Shown one piece after another: positions 8,053 to 19,100 of a DNA stretch of 64,000 bases. Each line of letters opens with the position of its first letter. The first letter of the stretch is position 1. The translations under genes were made by a program, and so were the position numbers. The DNA lies in NCBI GenBank assembly GCA_027488865.1, contig JAIYAU010000026.1, positions 124,001 through 188,000 of the forward strand. The letters are read 5' to 3'. Origin of the DNA: Cytophagaceae bacterium (GTDB lineage: Bacteria; Bacteroidota; Bacteroidia; Cytophagales; UBA9547). The notes under the pieces are model-generated. The model saw only the letters and a program-made list of their open reading frames with translations. It was not told the DNA's origin and did no database searches.

Positions 8053-9861
8053 TTAATAACCTACCATAAATTTTTTAATAATCCTACTTCCTCCCTCTAA
8101 TTCTGCCTTCATGATATATAAGCCGTAGGTCAATTGTGTTTTAACGGTAGCTTGACCACCATCAAAAGAAGCATATTCATCACTTGAAATCTGTTTACCC
8201 ATCATATCGTAAATGGAGATTTTTACTTTTTGATTTTTAACAAAATCAATTTCAAAAGACACTTGCTTGCTTTCAGATAAGCTATTGATAGTTACGTCAA
8301 ATAAGGAATTGCTTACATTATTGATATGTATATTGTCAAAGTAAATATTGTTGCCATTTTTACTTACAAATTTAAACTTGAGTTTTATGATGGTTCCATT
8401 TAACTTTTTATCTAGATATAACCTTATGTTCTTCCAGTCACTATTAGTTGGTACAAAATTGTCTTCTTGTCTATTTGCTGTAATAAGCTCATTACCAGTA
8501 AAATTTTTGAGTAAATATTGGGTGGTATCACAATATAAGGAGTAGTAGATACGAAGTTCGTCGGTGTTGGAATTAGACAAACTAGCTAAGTAAGCCAGGT
8601 CAAAAGTAATATAATTGGAACTTTCCGCATTGTCGGCCATTGGTATATAAATTGAACTTAACTCTTCAGTGGCTAAAATAGGTGCATTCACAGAAAGAGC
8701 GACTGATTGATCACTTGAATTATATGCTCCATATGGCGACAAACGCCATCCAGAAGAATAGGTCCATTTATTTGCATCAATAGAATTGGATTCAAATGTA
8801 TCACTAAATGGAAAATTTGACACATTCCCATTGGTTAAACATCCTTTGGAATTTAGCAGGCTTTTTCTTCGAGGGCTTACCTCTAAACAAGCCAACATTC
8901 TAGTCTTTTGGTCCTCAGTAAACATGTTCATGCAGCCGTCGTCTGTATAATCAAGATAGTTTTCAATCATATTGGTTATAGGCGTGGCACTGCAATAGGT
9001 AGAAGTTTTCGATTTGCAACCAGAATTGGAATTATCTTGTTCTGGTGTGTCGTTGCAATAGTCTGTACCACAAGGAGGGCAACTAAAGTCAGTACATTCT
9101 CTATCGCCCCAAGTGTGAAAAAGTCCTAGCCAATGTCCAATTTCATGTGTTGCAGTTCTTCCCTTGTTAAATTTAGTGCTGGCGATGTTTATTCGCCCAA
9201 AGTATAAATATTTAACTACTACGCCATCCAGTAAGGAATCGGTAGATTCGCTTTCAAGGCCAGAAAGGCCACTTCCTGCAGGAAAACTTGCAAATCCCAA
9301 ATACCCACTTATGTTACATACCCAAATATTTAAGTATTGATCTGCAGGCCAATAACCGTATGATTTAATTAATCTGTTATCTGACAATGCAAAAGATTTA
9401 GAGTTTACTTTGTGTCGTGTAATGCCCGTGGTAGGCAAGCAGCTAGGGTCTACCGAAGCAAGGCAAAATTCTATGCCAACATCTGCAGCCACACTTTTAA
9501 ATGCTGAACTGGTGTTGATTGTGTCGGCGTTTTTTCTTCTGAAATCTTCATTCAACACTTCAATTTGAGATTTAATTTGCTCGTCTGATAGATTTTTACC
9601 AGAACCTACTTTTTCACCATCATGTAAAATATGTACCACCACAGGTATGGTAATTATTCCATTTTTATGTTGTTGTTTTACAGCCCTTTTTTTTCGTAAA
9701 AGCGCCTGTAACTGCATTTCATAGAGAGCCTGCTGTTGTTTGTAAACCTTGCCGCCTATTTTGGAATAGTCCCCACATCGCTCATCCTCTTGAGCGTACA
9801 ATAAGGCAGATATTCCAGAAATTACCAGCAAAAAATAAACAATAAAAAATCTATGTGTCAT
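8053..9861 (-). CDS. Secreted M43 zinc metalloprotease with T9SS sorting domain
   Basis: 602 residues. Signal peptide (about 1-23), propeptide-like charged stretch (40-68), then an M43 (pappalysin-type) catalytic domain with the zinc site HEIGHWLGLFH at 239-249 and a later Met-turn region (DGCMNMF). Many cysteines follow the zinc site, as is usual for the family. After residue ~350 comes a beta-sandwich region, and the last ~80 residues form a type A T9SS sorting domain (YDMMGKQISS, GLYIMKAEL, RIIKKFMVGY). It should be exported to the surface or released. It is the first gene of the minus-strand operon that continues through 5962. Confidence 0.93.
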   Translation of the reverse strand: MTHRFFIVYFLLVISGISALLYAQEDERCGDYSKIGGKVYKQQQALYEMQLQALLRKKRAVKQQHKNGIITIPVVVHILHDGEKVGSGKNLSDEQIKSQIEVLNEDFRRKNADTINTSSAFKSVAADVGIEFCLASVDPSCLPTTGITRHKVNSKSFALSDNRLIKSYGYWPADQYLNIWVCNISGYLGFASFPAGSGLSGLESESTDSLLDGVVVKYLYFGRINIASTKFNKGRTATHEIGHWLGLFHTWGDRECTDFSCPPCGTDYCNDTPEQDNSNSGCKSKTSTYCSATPITNMIENYLDYTDDGCMNMFTEDQKTRMLACLEVSPRRKSLLNSKGCLTNGNVSNFPFSDTFESNSIDANKWTYSSGWRLSPYGAYNSSDQSVALSVNAPILATEELSSIYIPMADNAESSNYITFDLAYLASLSNSNTDELRIYYSLYCDTTQYLLKNFTGNELITANRQEDNFVPTNSDWKNIRLYLDKKLNGTIIKLKFKFVSKNGNNIYFDNIHINNVSNSLFDVTINSLSESKQVSFEIDFVKNQKVKISIYDMMGKQISSDEYASFDGGQATVKTQLTYGLYIMKAELEGGSRIIKKFMVGY

Positions 9862-10235
9862 CTAATTAAATAAATATCTATAATTGGCTATCTAGTTGAT
9901 ACATTAAGAACTGTTTGTAACAATAAACGCATTATTGAAATAAAAATTATAAATCTACTAAAATGTTTTATAGAAGCCAAATGTCAACCGCCTAGTATAA
10001 CCTTCACAATAAAGCTTTGTACTTTACAGCTTTTAGCAAATAATACCTCTAGAATGGCTTATAATATTCTTCCTTACCTTAAACAAAAACTTCAAATTTT
10101 TCCCAAATTCTCCTTTAACAATTACGATACAAAACAATTTTTACTATTTTGCAATCAGTTTGTAAGTTTTTTCAAAGACCTTCTTGCCGTGTCGAAGTAG
10201 TAAGGTTGTACTGATCTAATAATTTAAAAAATAAT
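9862..10235. other. Intergenic, divergent promoters expected
   Basis: 374 bases between the divergent M43 protease gene and an exported protein gene. It is AT-rich. I see no open frame of note, no repeat and no RNA structure. A TACTATTTTGCA stretch near 10143 is close to, but not, the consensus -7 box. Confidence 0.5.
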
Positions 10236-10862
10236 ATGAGGAGATTAAGTGTTTTAGTTGTTCTGGGAATGATTTTGACTTTTAAACTGGAAGCCAGAAA
10301 GATAGAAGGGAAAATTTTGTTCAAAAATGATACGTTGAATGTGATTTTTAATATTCCTATTAAGTTTTTTACACAACAGCCCAATTATGAGAAATTGCAG
10401 AATAAGGTTAAGTATTTTGACTCAAATGGAAAAAAAATTGTAATAAGACCAGAAAACGCGAAAGAAATACAATTTAAATTCCAGAATGAAAATATTCGTA
10501 TGCTTTCTAGATTAAACTCACTTGGATTAGGATCAATATTTTATACTGGTAGTAATATTTTTCTAAGATTGGAAATTGACGGAGATTTAAAATTGTTCCA
10601 CTATTACTATACGCAAAGATCAGCAGGCATGTACAACGGAGCTACAGGTGGTTTTACTGGAGGCTACTCTTACACGGTTGATAATTATCTTTTGCAAAAA
10701 GGAAATGCTGAATTAAAAAGACCACATGGTTTAACTTTTAAGAAGGATATGGCTGAGTATTTCAGTGAATGTCCAATTATAGTGGAAAAGATTGAAAGTA
10801 AAGTATTTCGAAAAAAAGATTTGGAGTCAATTGTAAGATTTTACAATGAATATTGTAAATAA
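10236..10862 (+). CDS. Exported protein of unknown function
   Basis: 208 residues. The N-terminus (MRRLSVLVVLGMILTFKLEA) is a good signal peptide. The mature part has a beta-rich look (KIEGKILFKNDTLNVIFNIP, and later IVEKIESKVF), and a Gly/Thr/Tyr-rich turn segment around 127-142. I recognise no family. It is followed after 8 bases by another exported protein, so the two probably form one operon. It could be a periplasmic or surface protein. Confidence 0.7.
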   Translation: MRRLSVLVVLGMILTFKLEARKIEGKILFKNDTLNVIFNIPIKFFTQQPNYEKLQNKVKYFDSNGKKIVIRPENAKEIQFKFQNENIRMLSRLNSLGLGSIFYTGSNIFLRLEIDGDLKLFHYYYTQRSAGMYNGATGGFTGGYSYTVDNYLLQKGNAELKRPHGLTFKKDMAEYFSECPIIVEKIESKVFRKKDLESIVRFYNEYCK

Positions 10863-10870
10863 TTGTTTAG

Positions 10871-11848
10871 ATGAAAGCATTTTTAAATTTAATATTAGTA
10901 TCCTTTGTGTTTTTAGGTTTTAGCCAAAATGTAAATACAACTTATAAGGAGGCTCTTGAAATCAAACAAAGGATTTTGTTGCTTGTACTGCCTGAAAATA
11001 GTAAAATGGTCATAAGAGACTACGAAGCCGAAGATTCGACTTTTGCAACCAAATATAAGGACGAAATGGATGGCCAAAGAACAGCATTGAAGATGGCGGT
11101 ATTAAAACATTGGACTTTTACAGATTCGATTCAGGTTGTCAGCGCTAAAGAAGCTAAAGCAATGCAAAGAAAAGAGCCAAACAAGTATGCCATTATTAAA
11201 ATTGGAAGTAACATACAAGACAGAGTTTACATTCACAGTCAACCGGAACCTCCTCAAGCAGGATGGACGAAATCAGGCAATAATCTTAACTATAATGTTG
11301 ATAAGCGTTATAATATTAAGATGCTGGGAATCACAACCTTGGTTATTGATTTACCAAAGAGAGCCCTAGAAGTATTTCTTCCGAAGATTTCTCCCTCTGA
11401 TGGTGATTTTATAAATGCTATTATTCAGATGCAATATATACTTTCATTTGTGATACAATCAGAAAATAACTCTTCGAGTAAGTTGTTCCGTAGCCTAGAA
11501 CGTAGTGCCCTGCTACCAACTGACAAAACTCTATTGCTAGACAGAGGAGAATTAGCTTGTACCAATAAAGAGGTAAAAGAAGTATATCCGTATCGATTCC
11601 AAATAGTGACTCATATTGAAATACTAGGCGCACTTATAAAGAAGGACACAAATGCTTTGGTGATTACGGCAACAAGGATTGATCCGCATAGAACTACGTA
11701 TACCTTAAGTAATGCGGGAAATGGAACCATTTATAACTACTTCACTGAACCAACATTTAATTATGGAGAAGGCATGGGCTATGCAATAGCTGTTCTTTAT
11801 CCTTCCTTAAATGCTAATCATTTGCGAAGATTCGGCAAAATTAAGTAA
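10871..11848 (+). CDS. Exported protein of unknown function
   Basis: 325 residues with a signal peptide (about 1-18, ending GFSQ). The rest is a mixed alpha/beta protein with no motif that I recognise and no T9SS sorting domain. It begins 8 bases after the previous exported protein and is likely co-translated. The pair has no recognisable neighbour to hint at function. Confidence 0.7.
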   Translation: MKAFLNLILVSFVFLGFSQNVNTTYKEALEIKQRILLLVLPENSKMVIRDYEAEDSTFATKYKDEMDGQRTALKMAVLKHWTFTDSIQVVSAKEAKAMQRKEPNKYAIIKIGSNIQDRVYIHSQPEPPQAGWTKSGNNLNYNVDKRYNIKMLGITTLVIDLPKRALEVFLPKISPSDGDFINAIIQMQYILSFVIQSENNSSSKLFRSLERSALLPTDKTLLLDRGELACTNKEVKEVYPYRFQIVTHIEILGALIKKDTNALVITATRIDPHRTTYTLSNAGNGTIYNYFTEPTFNYGEGMGYAIAVLYPSLNANHLRRFGKIK

Positions 11849-12230
11849 GATTTACTTTATGGAATTTTTGTTCCTTATCGTCCTCCACATTTCCAAACAT
11901 ACATGACTTTTGTTTTCGTAAATAAAATTCCCGGAATGGCCTTTAAAATTACTTTAGAACACAAATGAAGACAAGATTGTACCATAATTAAATATTAACC
12001 ATCGTGATCCCTGCGCAAGTTTTCTTAATTTTTGTCTTAAACAAAAATTCAAGGCTGTAAATAAATGCTAAATTTCATATTTTTAGGCTGGAACTGTTTG
12101 AAACTCGTGCTTCTTCCCTAAAACAAGCTCGTTTTATCTGAATAGTGCGATTATAAGTTATTTGACACAACAAATTGATTTAAAAGTGTTAAATACCTTA
12201 GTACATAAAATGGGTTAAACATTACTTCAC
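11849..12230. other. Intergenic, convergent
   Basis: 382 bases between convergent genes. An AT-only hairpin, AATTTTTGT (12027-12035) with ACAAAAATT (12041-12049), could act as a weak terminator. I see no coding frame and no repeat. Confidence 0.45.
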
Positions 12231-12641
12231 TCAATATCTCCAAAAATCATAATAGCCTAAAACCTCCACATTAAGTTTTCGCTTTCGTTTATCTTGATAC
12301 TTCAATAAGTATTTTTCAAACATTGCCCATTGATAGGCTGTCATCATGTCTTTCATGTTATCAAAAAACTTATTATTCACAGACCGTGATTCTTTATAAA
12401 TCATTTTTTTATCAGGACTTAGCTTTTGCTCGATCTCTTTGATTTGCAAATACCTTGTAGTCAAAAGCTCATGGGCAATTTCTTTTTGTCCTTTTCTGAA
12501 ATGTGTCACTCTTTTCCATTTTCGAAACGTTTTTTTATATTCTTTCCTTACGGAGTCTGGCAATTGTTTGAAATTGATTGTTTGTGCACTTAATACACTA
12601 CAAATCAAAACACAAAGCACTAATAAAAAAGTATTGTTCAT
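12231..12641 (-). CDS. Small exported basic protein, unknown
   Basis: 136 residues with a signal peptide ending near SAQ (residue 19). The mature protein is short, strongly basic and helical (KKTFRKWKRVTHFRKGQKE; KDKRKRKLNVEVLGYYDFW). No family is recognised. It lies 78 bases beyond the start of the DUF6702-like gene, on the same strand and downstream of the receptor/HupE set, so it may be the last gene of that operon. Confidence 0.65.
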   Translation of the reverse strand: MNNTFLLVLCVLICSVLSAQTINFKQLPDSVRKEYKKTFRKWKRVTHFRKGQKEIAHELLTTRYLQIKEIEQKLSPDKKMIYKESRSVNNKFFDNMKDMMTAYQWAMFEKYLLKYQDKRKRKLNVEVLGYYDFWRY

Positions 12642-12719
12642 GGTTGATTAAATTAATTCTATCATGTTAAATTTAACTTGGGTTAATATTGCGTTTTACC
12701 ACATTTTACAATAAACATC

Positions 12720-13217
12720 TCACTTATAAGGAACAATCCATGTATCCGCTGGAAAATCTTTGCCTGTTCTACAACTTACCGGATTTTTATCTCCCAATAA
12801 ATCAATATAATACATGTTTATTTGGTCTGGAAATTGGTCAAATAACACAGTATTTCTTATGTCAAATTTATTATCCTTTTGCAGTTTTACATTTTTACAT
12901 TCTACCCAAATATGCACCAAGGTGGCATCGATTGAATAACTTTTAAGTGTAAAAGCAATCGCCTTATTATTAATCTTGATGCTAGTGTGTTTGTTAAGAT
13001 AATCTACTATAAATTGGTCTGTTGGTTTATTTTTCAGCTCAAAATCTACGTTTTGTTTTGATTTGGCATAAGCAACAAAATCATCTTGAAAAAATTTGTA
13101 ATGCATTGTTAAACAATTGCTTTTGTAAAAAACATCACATACCGATAGCTTAATCGGATGTGCCATGGTATTAAATAAAATAGCAATAATCAATAAAACG
13201 ACAACCTTTGTTTTCAC
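12720..13217 (-). CDS. DUF6702-like exported protein
   Basis: 165 residues. A signal peptide (1-19, ending MAH) leads to a beta-rich domain beginning HPIKLSVCDVFYKSN, with the fold pattern of the DUF6702 family, which is common in this phylum next to transporters. Two cysteines occur in the first 15 mature residues and two more later (WVECKNV, SCRTGKD). It starts 1 base after the HupE/UreJ-like gene and so belongs to the same operon. Its proposed role is in the periplasm, helping the receptor and permease. The family name is a judgement from the pattern, not a search. Confidence 0.65.
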   Translation of the reverse strand: MKTKVVVLLIIAILFNTMAHPIKLSVCDVFYKSNCLTMHYKFFQDDFVAYAKSKQNVDFELKNKPTDQFIVDYLNKHTSIKINNKAIAFTLKSYSIDATLVHIWVECKNVKLQKDNKFDIRNTVLFDQFPDQINMYYIDLLGDKNPVSCRTGKDFPADTWIVPYK

Positions 13218-13218
13218 T

Positions 13219-13791
13219 TCAAATTCGTTCTAAAATCATGACCAAACTTAAACCAAAACTTGCACCTGAAACAAAAATTGTCCATTCTCTTTTTTGAATT
13301 TTAAGCCATTTATCTATCAAATAATAAATGCCAATAAATACCAAAACTATAGATAATTGACCTAGTTCTAATCCCACATTAAATGCCAAAAGTGGCTGAA
13401 CAATTGACTGACTATCGCCCATCAAAGCTGTAAAAAAATTAGAAAAGCCAAGCCCATGTATAAAACCAAAACAAGTAATGATCACATATTTAAACCAAAA
13501 ACTATTCGTATTTAACCTAAATAAAATGTTATGAATACTTGAAAGTAAGATAGTTACTGGAATCAACATCTCAATTAATCCATAGTTGGGAACTACAATT
13601 TTAGTAGCTGCTAGAGCCAAAGTAACAGAATGCCCAATGGTAAAAGCGGTTACCAACTTTAATAATTCTTTCCAATTTTGCCAAGAATAAATAGCACAAA
13701 TCGTAATTATAAACAAAATATGATCAAATCCTTTGGGGTCAGTGATATGCTGAAGACCTAGTGTAGCAAAAGTTATAAAATTATTTAACAT
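13219..13791 (-). CDS. HupE/UreJ-like membrane protein
   Basis: 190 residues with about six or seven membrane segments. Histidines sit at the ends of segments in the way seen in HupE/UreJ proteins: LQHITDPKGFDHILFI near the start, TIGHSVTLALA, SSIHNILF and GFIHGLGFSN. Characterised relatives take up nickel or cobalt. It lies 2 bases after a TonB receptor that also carries histidine clusters, and 1 base before a DUF6702-like gene, so the set looks like an outer-to-inner membrane metal route. The metal is not determined, and copper or zinc remain possible. Confidence 0.8.
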   Translation of the reverse strand: MLNNFITFATLGLQHITDPKGFDHILFIITICAIYSWQNWKELLKLVTAFTIGHSVTLALAATKIVVPNYGLIEMLIPVTILLSSIHNILFRLNTNSFWFKYVIITCFGFIHGLGFSNFFTALMGDSQSIVQPLLAFNVGLELGQLSIVLVFIGIYYLIDKWLKIQKREWTIFVSGASFGLSLVMILERI

Positions 13792-13793
13792 AA

Positions 13794-16049
13794 CTAATTG
13801 ATATTGATGGTAATTGAAGTTTTGATGAAAAACGGATTACCAGGGGTATAATGTATTTCTTCCACTGGTTTTGATTCGTTTTTCAACTTACTTTCGGTGG
13901 CAAATTGGGCTTCTTTCCATGGTGTATCTAGCAAATTATTAATTGCCACCTGAAATTGCATCCTATTAAATTGATAATTGGCACTAAAATCAACTATTTG
14001 ATATCCCTTAGCCACTATTGAATTTGATTCATTGGCTGCCCTATCACCCAAATGCCTATAGCGGGCGCTAAAACTTAACTTGTTAAACGGTGCAAAAGTA
14101 ATACCTCCAATGCTTGTTATTCTCGGAGCTAAAGGAATTAAATTTTCATTGTTTGGTACATTTAATAAGCGTGCGTGACTGTAGTTAACATCAAAGTCTA
14201 ATTGAAACTTTTGGTTAATCTGATACCGTACTAAGAAATCTAGCCCTTTTCTAGCTGATTTTCCAGCAAGTTCAACGATTGCCTCGTCACCCACGAACAC
14301 AAACTCCTGTTGTGAATTAAGCTGCCAATAATTAAGTTGTAACAGCATGTTTTTAACGGGTTTGGCCATAAACCCTACGTCGATTCCGTGTGCCGCTGGC
14401 AAGGTTTGCAGAGCTGAATTTGATGTAGATACACGGGCATCATTGCTATGAAATCCTTTGCCATATTTAGCAAAAAATTGTAAACGAGCAGTGACATTGT
14501 AAAACAACCCTACCTTTGGTTGTAGAATAGAGGCTGTGTGTTCTTTGTTTTGATACAAAGAATCTAATTTATTTTGCCAATTAAATTGGATATTATCATA
14601 CCTCAAACCCAAAATTAAGATCCATTTTTTATATGTAATCATCTCATTGAGATACGAATAACTATTTAGTTCTTGAACATCTCCGAATGTTTTATAACTC
14701 AAAAATCTACGCTGTACTGTATTCGCTAATGCTATATTATGTATTAAGTCATTTCTAAAACCAACTGCAGCACTATGTTCAAATTGAAAATCACCCCAAT
14801 TAAAATGATGTGATGACATTTTGGATTCGCCACCGAGAATGGTTCTGTTTTCCTTTTGGTTTATTTGATCCCCATTGATGGAATCATTTAAGAAAAAAGT
14901 AAAATTTGAGAAGAGGTTAAATCCATAGTTAACAGCGTAGAACTGTGTTTTGAGCTGGACGTTGTCGCTAAATTTTTTGTTATGAATAAAGCTAAGGTTG
15001 TACCTAGAGGTATTTCCACCCTCCGATGGGTCGATAGAGCCCCATTTGGTTATAAAACCACTCTCTACTGCCCTTAATGGAATTTGACCAGAAGCATCCC
15101 ATTTGCTAGTAAATGCAGAGAAAACAAGTTGTAAGGTTTGGTTTTGAGCTATTTGAAACAAATATTTCGAATTCAAATTATAGCGATTGTAATTTTGTGG
15201 ATGTACAAAAGCGCCATTATTAAAAAACCCTTCCGCAGCCAAGTAGCCAATATTGGCGTTGTTTTTCCTGCTAGACATATCCAATACCATCAAGGCTCTT
15301 TTGTGTCCTAGATTACCATATTCCAATTTTGAAAAACTATTTTTAGGTTTATCAATGGTAATAAAATTAGCGGCACCAGCAGTTGCAAAATTTCCGTTTT
15401 CAACATTATATGGACCTAGTTGATAATTTACGTTTTTGACCAACTCAGGTATTACAAAATGCAAATCAGCATATCCTTGCCCATGTGCATGAGAAACCAT
15501 GTTCACAGGTATTCCATCCACCGAAAGTTTAAAGTCCGTGCCATGGTCAATATCAAAACCCCTGATAAACATTTGTTCGGCTTTGCCACCACCTGCGTGT
15601 TGTGCTATAAACATGCCAGGAATAATACGGAGTAAATCTTGTGAACTTTGAACAGGTCTGTTTTTTAAATCTACTACCGAAAATTGTGAGGTATTGAACT
15701 GATTTTCTGCATTAACTTCAATTTCTTGTAAAGTAAATTGTTTCTCTGTTAAATAAATAGTGAAAAAGCTTTGTAAAGAATCAATATTCAAAAAGTAAAT
15801 TTCGTAGCCTGATTTGATAATTTTTATGCTGTCAGTAAGTTGGTTTAGTTGAAGTTCGAAAAGTCCATTGTCGTCACTATGAGTATGTGACTGATTTGTC
15901 ACAATTTTGGATTCAGCAATAGGTTTGCCAGTTTCAGAATCAAGAATTTTGCCTGCTATCTTAATTTGGGCAAAACAAGCTGAACCTAACATAGAAAAAA
16001 GTATGAAAACTAAAATCGAATTATTCAAAAATTTCATTTTGAAATTCAT
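13794..16049 (-). CDS. TonB-dependent receptor, probably for a metal
   Basis: 751 residues. Signal peptide (to about 28), a carboxypeptidase-like repeat domain (29-105), a plug domain (about 106-240) and a 22-strand barrel to the C-terminus. The plug has SHAHGQGYADLH at 186-197, and a second cluster, SHTH, lies at 54-57. These histidines, and the HupE/UreJ-like gene behind it, point to a transition metal rather than a sugar or siderophore. Receptors of this kind pull substrates through the outer membrane with TonB energy. An internal Met at residue 5 is an alternative start. A hairpin 10 bases upstream separates it from the phosphatase gene. Confidence 0.9.
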   Translation of the reverse strand: MNFKMKFLNNSILVFILFSMLGSACFAQIKIAGKILDSETGKPIAESKIVTNQSHTHSDDNGLFELQLNQLTDSIKIIKSGYEIYFLNIDSLQSFFTIYLTEKQFTLQEIEVNAENQFNTSQFSVVDLKNRPVQSSQDLLRIIPGMFIAQHAGGGKAEQMFIRGFDIDHGTDFKLSVDGIPVNMVSHAHGQGYADLHFVIPELVKNVNYQLGPYNVENGNFATAGAANFITIDKPKNSFSKLEYGNLGHKRALMVLDMSSRKNNANIGYLAAEGFFNNGAFVHPQNYNRYNLNSKYLFQIAQNQTLQLVFSAFTSKWDASGQIPLRAVESGFITKWGSIDPSEGGNTSRYNLSFIHNKKFSDNVQLKTQFYAVNYGFNLFSNFTFFLNDSINGDQINQKENRTILGGESKMSSHHFNWGDFQFEHSAAVGFRNDLIHNIALANTVQRRFLSYKTFGDVQELNSYSYLNEMITYKKWILILGLRYDNIQFNWQNKLDSLYQNKEHTASILQPKVGLFYNVTARLQFFAKYGKGFHSNDARVSTSNSALQTLPAAHGIDVGFMAKPVKNMLLQLNYWQLNSQQEFVFVGDEAIVELAGKSARKGLDFLVRYQINQKFQLDFDVNYSHARLLNVPNNENLIPLAPRITSIGGITFAPFNKLSFSARYRHLGDRAANESNSIVAKGYQIVDFSANYQFNRMQFQVAINNLLDTPWKEAQFATESKLKNESKPVEEIHYTPGNPFFIKTSITININ

Positions 16050-16058
16050 TTTTAAAAT

Positions 16059-16104
16059 AAATACCTTGGTTAAGAATAAAAGTCACTCTTTAACCAAGGT
16101 ATTT
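16059..16104 (-). terminator. Hairpin terminator after the phosphatase gene
   Basis: Perfect 15-bp stem, AAATACCTTGGTTAA (16059-16073) with TTAACCAAGGTATTT (16090-16104), loop 16 bases. On the minus strand it follows the stop of the phosphatase gene by about 21 bases, and a short T-rich tract follows. Confidence 0.65.
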
Positions 16105-16125
16105 AAATTATGCTATCAAATAAAA

Positions 16126-19100
16126 CTATTCTTTAACAATTCGCTTCCAAACTATTCCTTTGGAATTATGAAAACGGATGATATACGTTCCTGATGGTAA
16201 GTTATTGGTATTAATAACTGCATTACCTTCATTTACCTGACCTCCAAATAAAACAAGGCCCACTTGGTTGGCCAATTCGTAAGTTATAGTTTCGTCACTA
16301 CCTTTTAGCTCCACTTGAACAATGTCTTGAGTAGGTACCGGAAATACATTTACGGAAAAATTAGTGGATACTGAATCTGTCAAGACTTCAAATTGAGCCT
16401 GCTCTTCACCTTTTCTGGAAGTAGTATTTAATAGTCCATTGATTTCAGTGGCAGATAATGCTCTATTTACAATATACACTTCATCTAAACCTCCATCATG
16501 TTTCCAATCTTCGTCTTCATCTTTGTATCTACCCATTGTTAACCAGTGACTTGCAGCATATTTAATTGCACCAGTTTGTGTAGTTGCACTGGCTTTCTGC
16601 ACACCGTTTACATACAATTTAAGTGTTGTTCCATCATAAGTTCCCGCTACGTGGTACCAAGTGCCTGTAGCAGAAGTTGCAGGGTCTGTTAAGTAATTCA
16701 ATGCAGTACCTGATGAACGTAATGCAAAACTAAACTTGTTGTTTCTTGAGCCTAACACCCAGCCATTTTCAGTTGAGCCATTGTCTTGCACACAACCTAC
16801 AAAACCACCCCAAGTATCAAAAGCATCTACTTTTACCCAAGCCATTACAGTAATAGCTGCGGTTGGTAAAATGCTAGCAGCACCAGTTCCAGTTCTGATA
16901 TCGGCAAATGATGTAGTGCCATTAAAATCAGCAGCTTGTGTAGCATTTCTTGTTACATAAGTTACAGCAGTTGGTGTAGCATGATAATTATTTCCAGAGC
17001 TATCAGCAGTATTATTTTTAAATTTGTAATAAGCTACTGTACCAGCTGGTAAAGTAGGCGTAGTACCAGTTACAGTTATTAAACCTGCTTTTAGTTGAGT
17101 ATTGGTTCCACCAGGGCCATTTGCAGTTAATGAAACATCATATTTACCTACTGTAGAATAAGTTACAGTTGGATTTGCAGCTGTGGAAGTTGAGGGCGTA
17201 CCACCAGGGAACGACCAAGAATAAGAAGTTGCATTATGTGATTGATTGTTGAAAGTTACTGTTCCTCCAGCTGTAACTGTAGTAGTGGCAGTACTAAATT
17301 CTGCAATTGGTAGTGCAATTTGATTGGTATTGCTGTATTCAGCAGCTACTTCAGCATCAGAGAGTGTTCTTTCCCACATTTTTACATCATCTAGCATACC
17401 ATCATGAGGGAAATTCTCATCATCATCTTTGTATCTACCCAAAGTAAACCAACCATTAGTTTGGTAAGAAATATTGCCTGATTGTGCTGTTGAGGTAGCT
17501 TTTAATGCACCATTTACAAATAATTTCAAATTAACTCCATCATAAGTACCTACCACATGGTACCATTGGTTTAAATTAAATGTAGCTGGATCAGACAAAT
17601 AAGTCATTGCACCTGAACCTGCTCCACGTAATCCAAAACTAAATTGAGAGTTGGTAGTACCTAATACCCAACCTTTTTCAGTTGCGCCGTTATCTTGTAC
17701 ATAACCAAAGAAACCACCCCATTGGTCAGCTGTTTTTACATTTACCCAAGCAGAAACTGTAATGTTTTTAACTGGTAAGCCTGCACTTGTGGTTGCAATA
17801 TCAGCATACGCAGTATTGTTAAATACCCCAACAGAACTTTTAACCAAAGCATCTTGCGCAAATGTTATTCCTGTATTGGTAGCATTGCGATTGAAACCAG
17901 ATGTATCTAAGGTGTTGTTGCTAAATTTATACCAAGCAATTGGATTTTGTTGCGCAGGTGCTGTACCATTTCCAACAGTAAACACCACAGAATCAGACCA
18001 AGCAGACCAGTTTAAGTTTTGGTCTCTGTATCTTACTCTTATTTTATTTGCGCCAGCTTGTAATACACCAGCAGCTGCAGTATATTTAAAAATATCAATT
18101 CCAGCATTTTGATCAATTGGAGAAAAAGCATTTGCATTTGAAGCTAAATAAATGTTTTCAAAATCACGTTTCACATTTACTTTAGGTGAATTAAAGCTAC
18201 CTGTAGTCTCTACAATTTGAAACTGTGTAGAGTTGTAAGCAACTGTTCCACTGTAAGTTCCACCTTGGAAAGTATAAGGTAAATTTATGGTAGTAGGGGG
18301 AGCCACCACTGTAGGTTTTGCAGGAACTGGTTTACCAAGTTTCTTGAAGTAAGTATCAATTACTACATTGTTTAGGTCGTAAGTATCAGTACCATTTGAA
18401 TAAGTTTGAACAGACATTTCATTGTTTGTCAAATCCATGGTTACAATTTGGAACAAATAATGGTCTAAGCATTTTTGAACATCTGGATAATCTGTTTGAG
18501 TAGATGTACCCCAACGCTCAATCCATGAGGCACCACCATTAATTATCTGACTAAGAGACCCTTCTCTTGTAGCTCCTCTTTGGTACAAATGTGAGTGACC
18601 AGCATACATAGAAGTTCCTTTTGGAGAATTTCTCATGATTGGTGTTACAGTATTGGCTACATAAGCCGACATATCAGAAGGTAATCTTTCTACTTGCACT
18701 GGATGATGACAAGCAGAGAAAATCCATTTTACATTGTTATCAGTATTGGCTGTGTTTACCACATTGTTCATAAAATCGGTTTGACGTTGCCATGTTTCAT
18801 TTGAATTAAACATCAAAAACAACATATTTGCGTAAGGAAATGCATAATAATGCTCTCCATCTTGACCAGCAATATTGTTATATTTTACGTTTTCATATTT
18901 AACGTGAGCAAAATAATTGGTCAAAGATGCATCAGAATAATATTCGTGATTTCCAGGAACAGTCATTAAAGGCAACTTTGGCGATACATATTTAATAGAA
19001 CCAATAAATCTTTCTTTGTATTGAGGCAAAGAACCTCCATTGTCCACATTATCACCAAGTTTAATCATAAAACGACAAGAGTCTTCCCAGTTAGTACCAA

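Noticed and set aside
16600-17720. Duplicated DNA segment in the phosphatase gene as a recent repeat
   Set aside because: The two LamG domains are similar in protein but their DNA differs throughout, so this is an old domain duplication.
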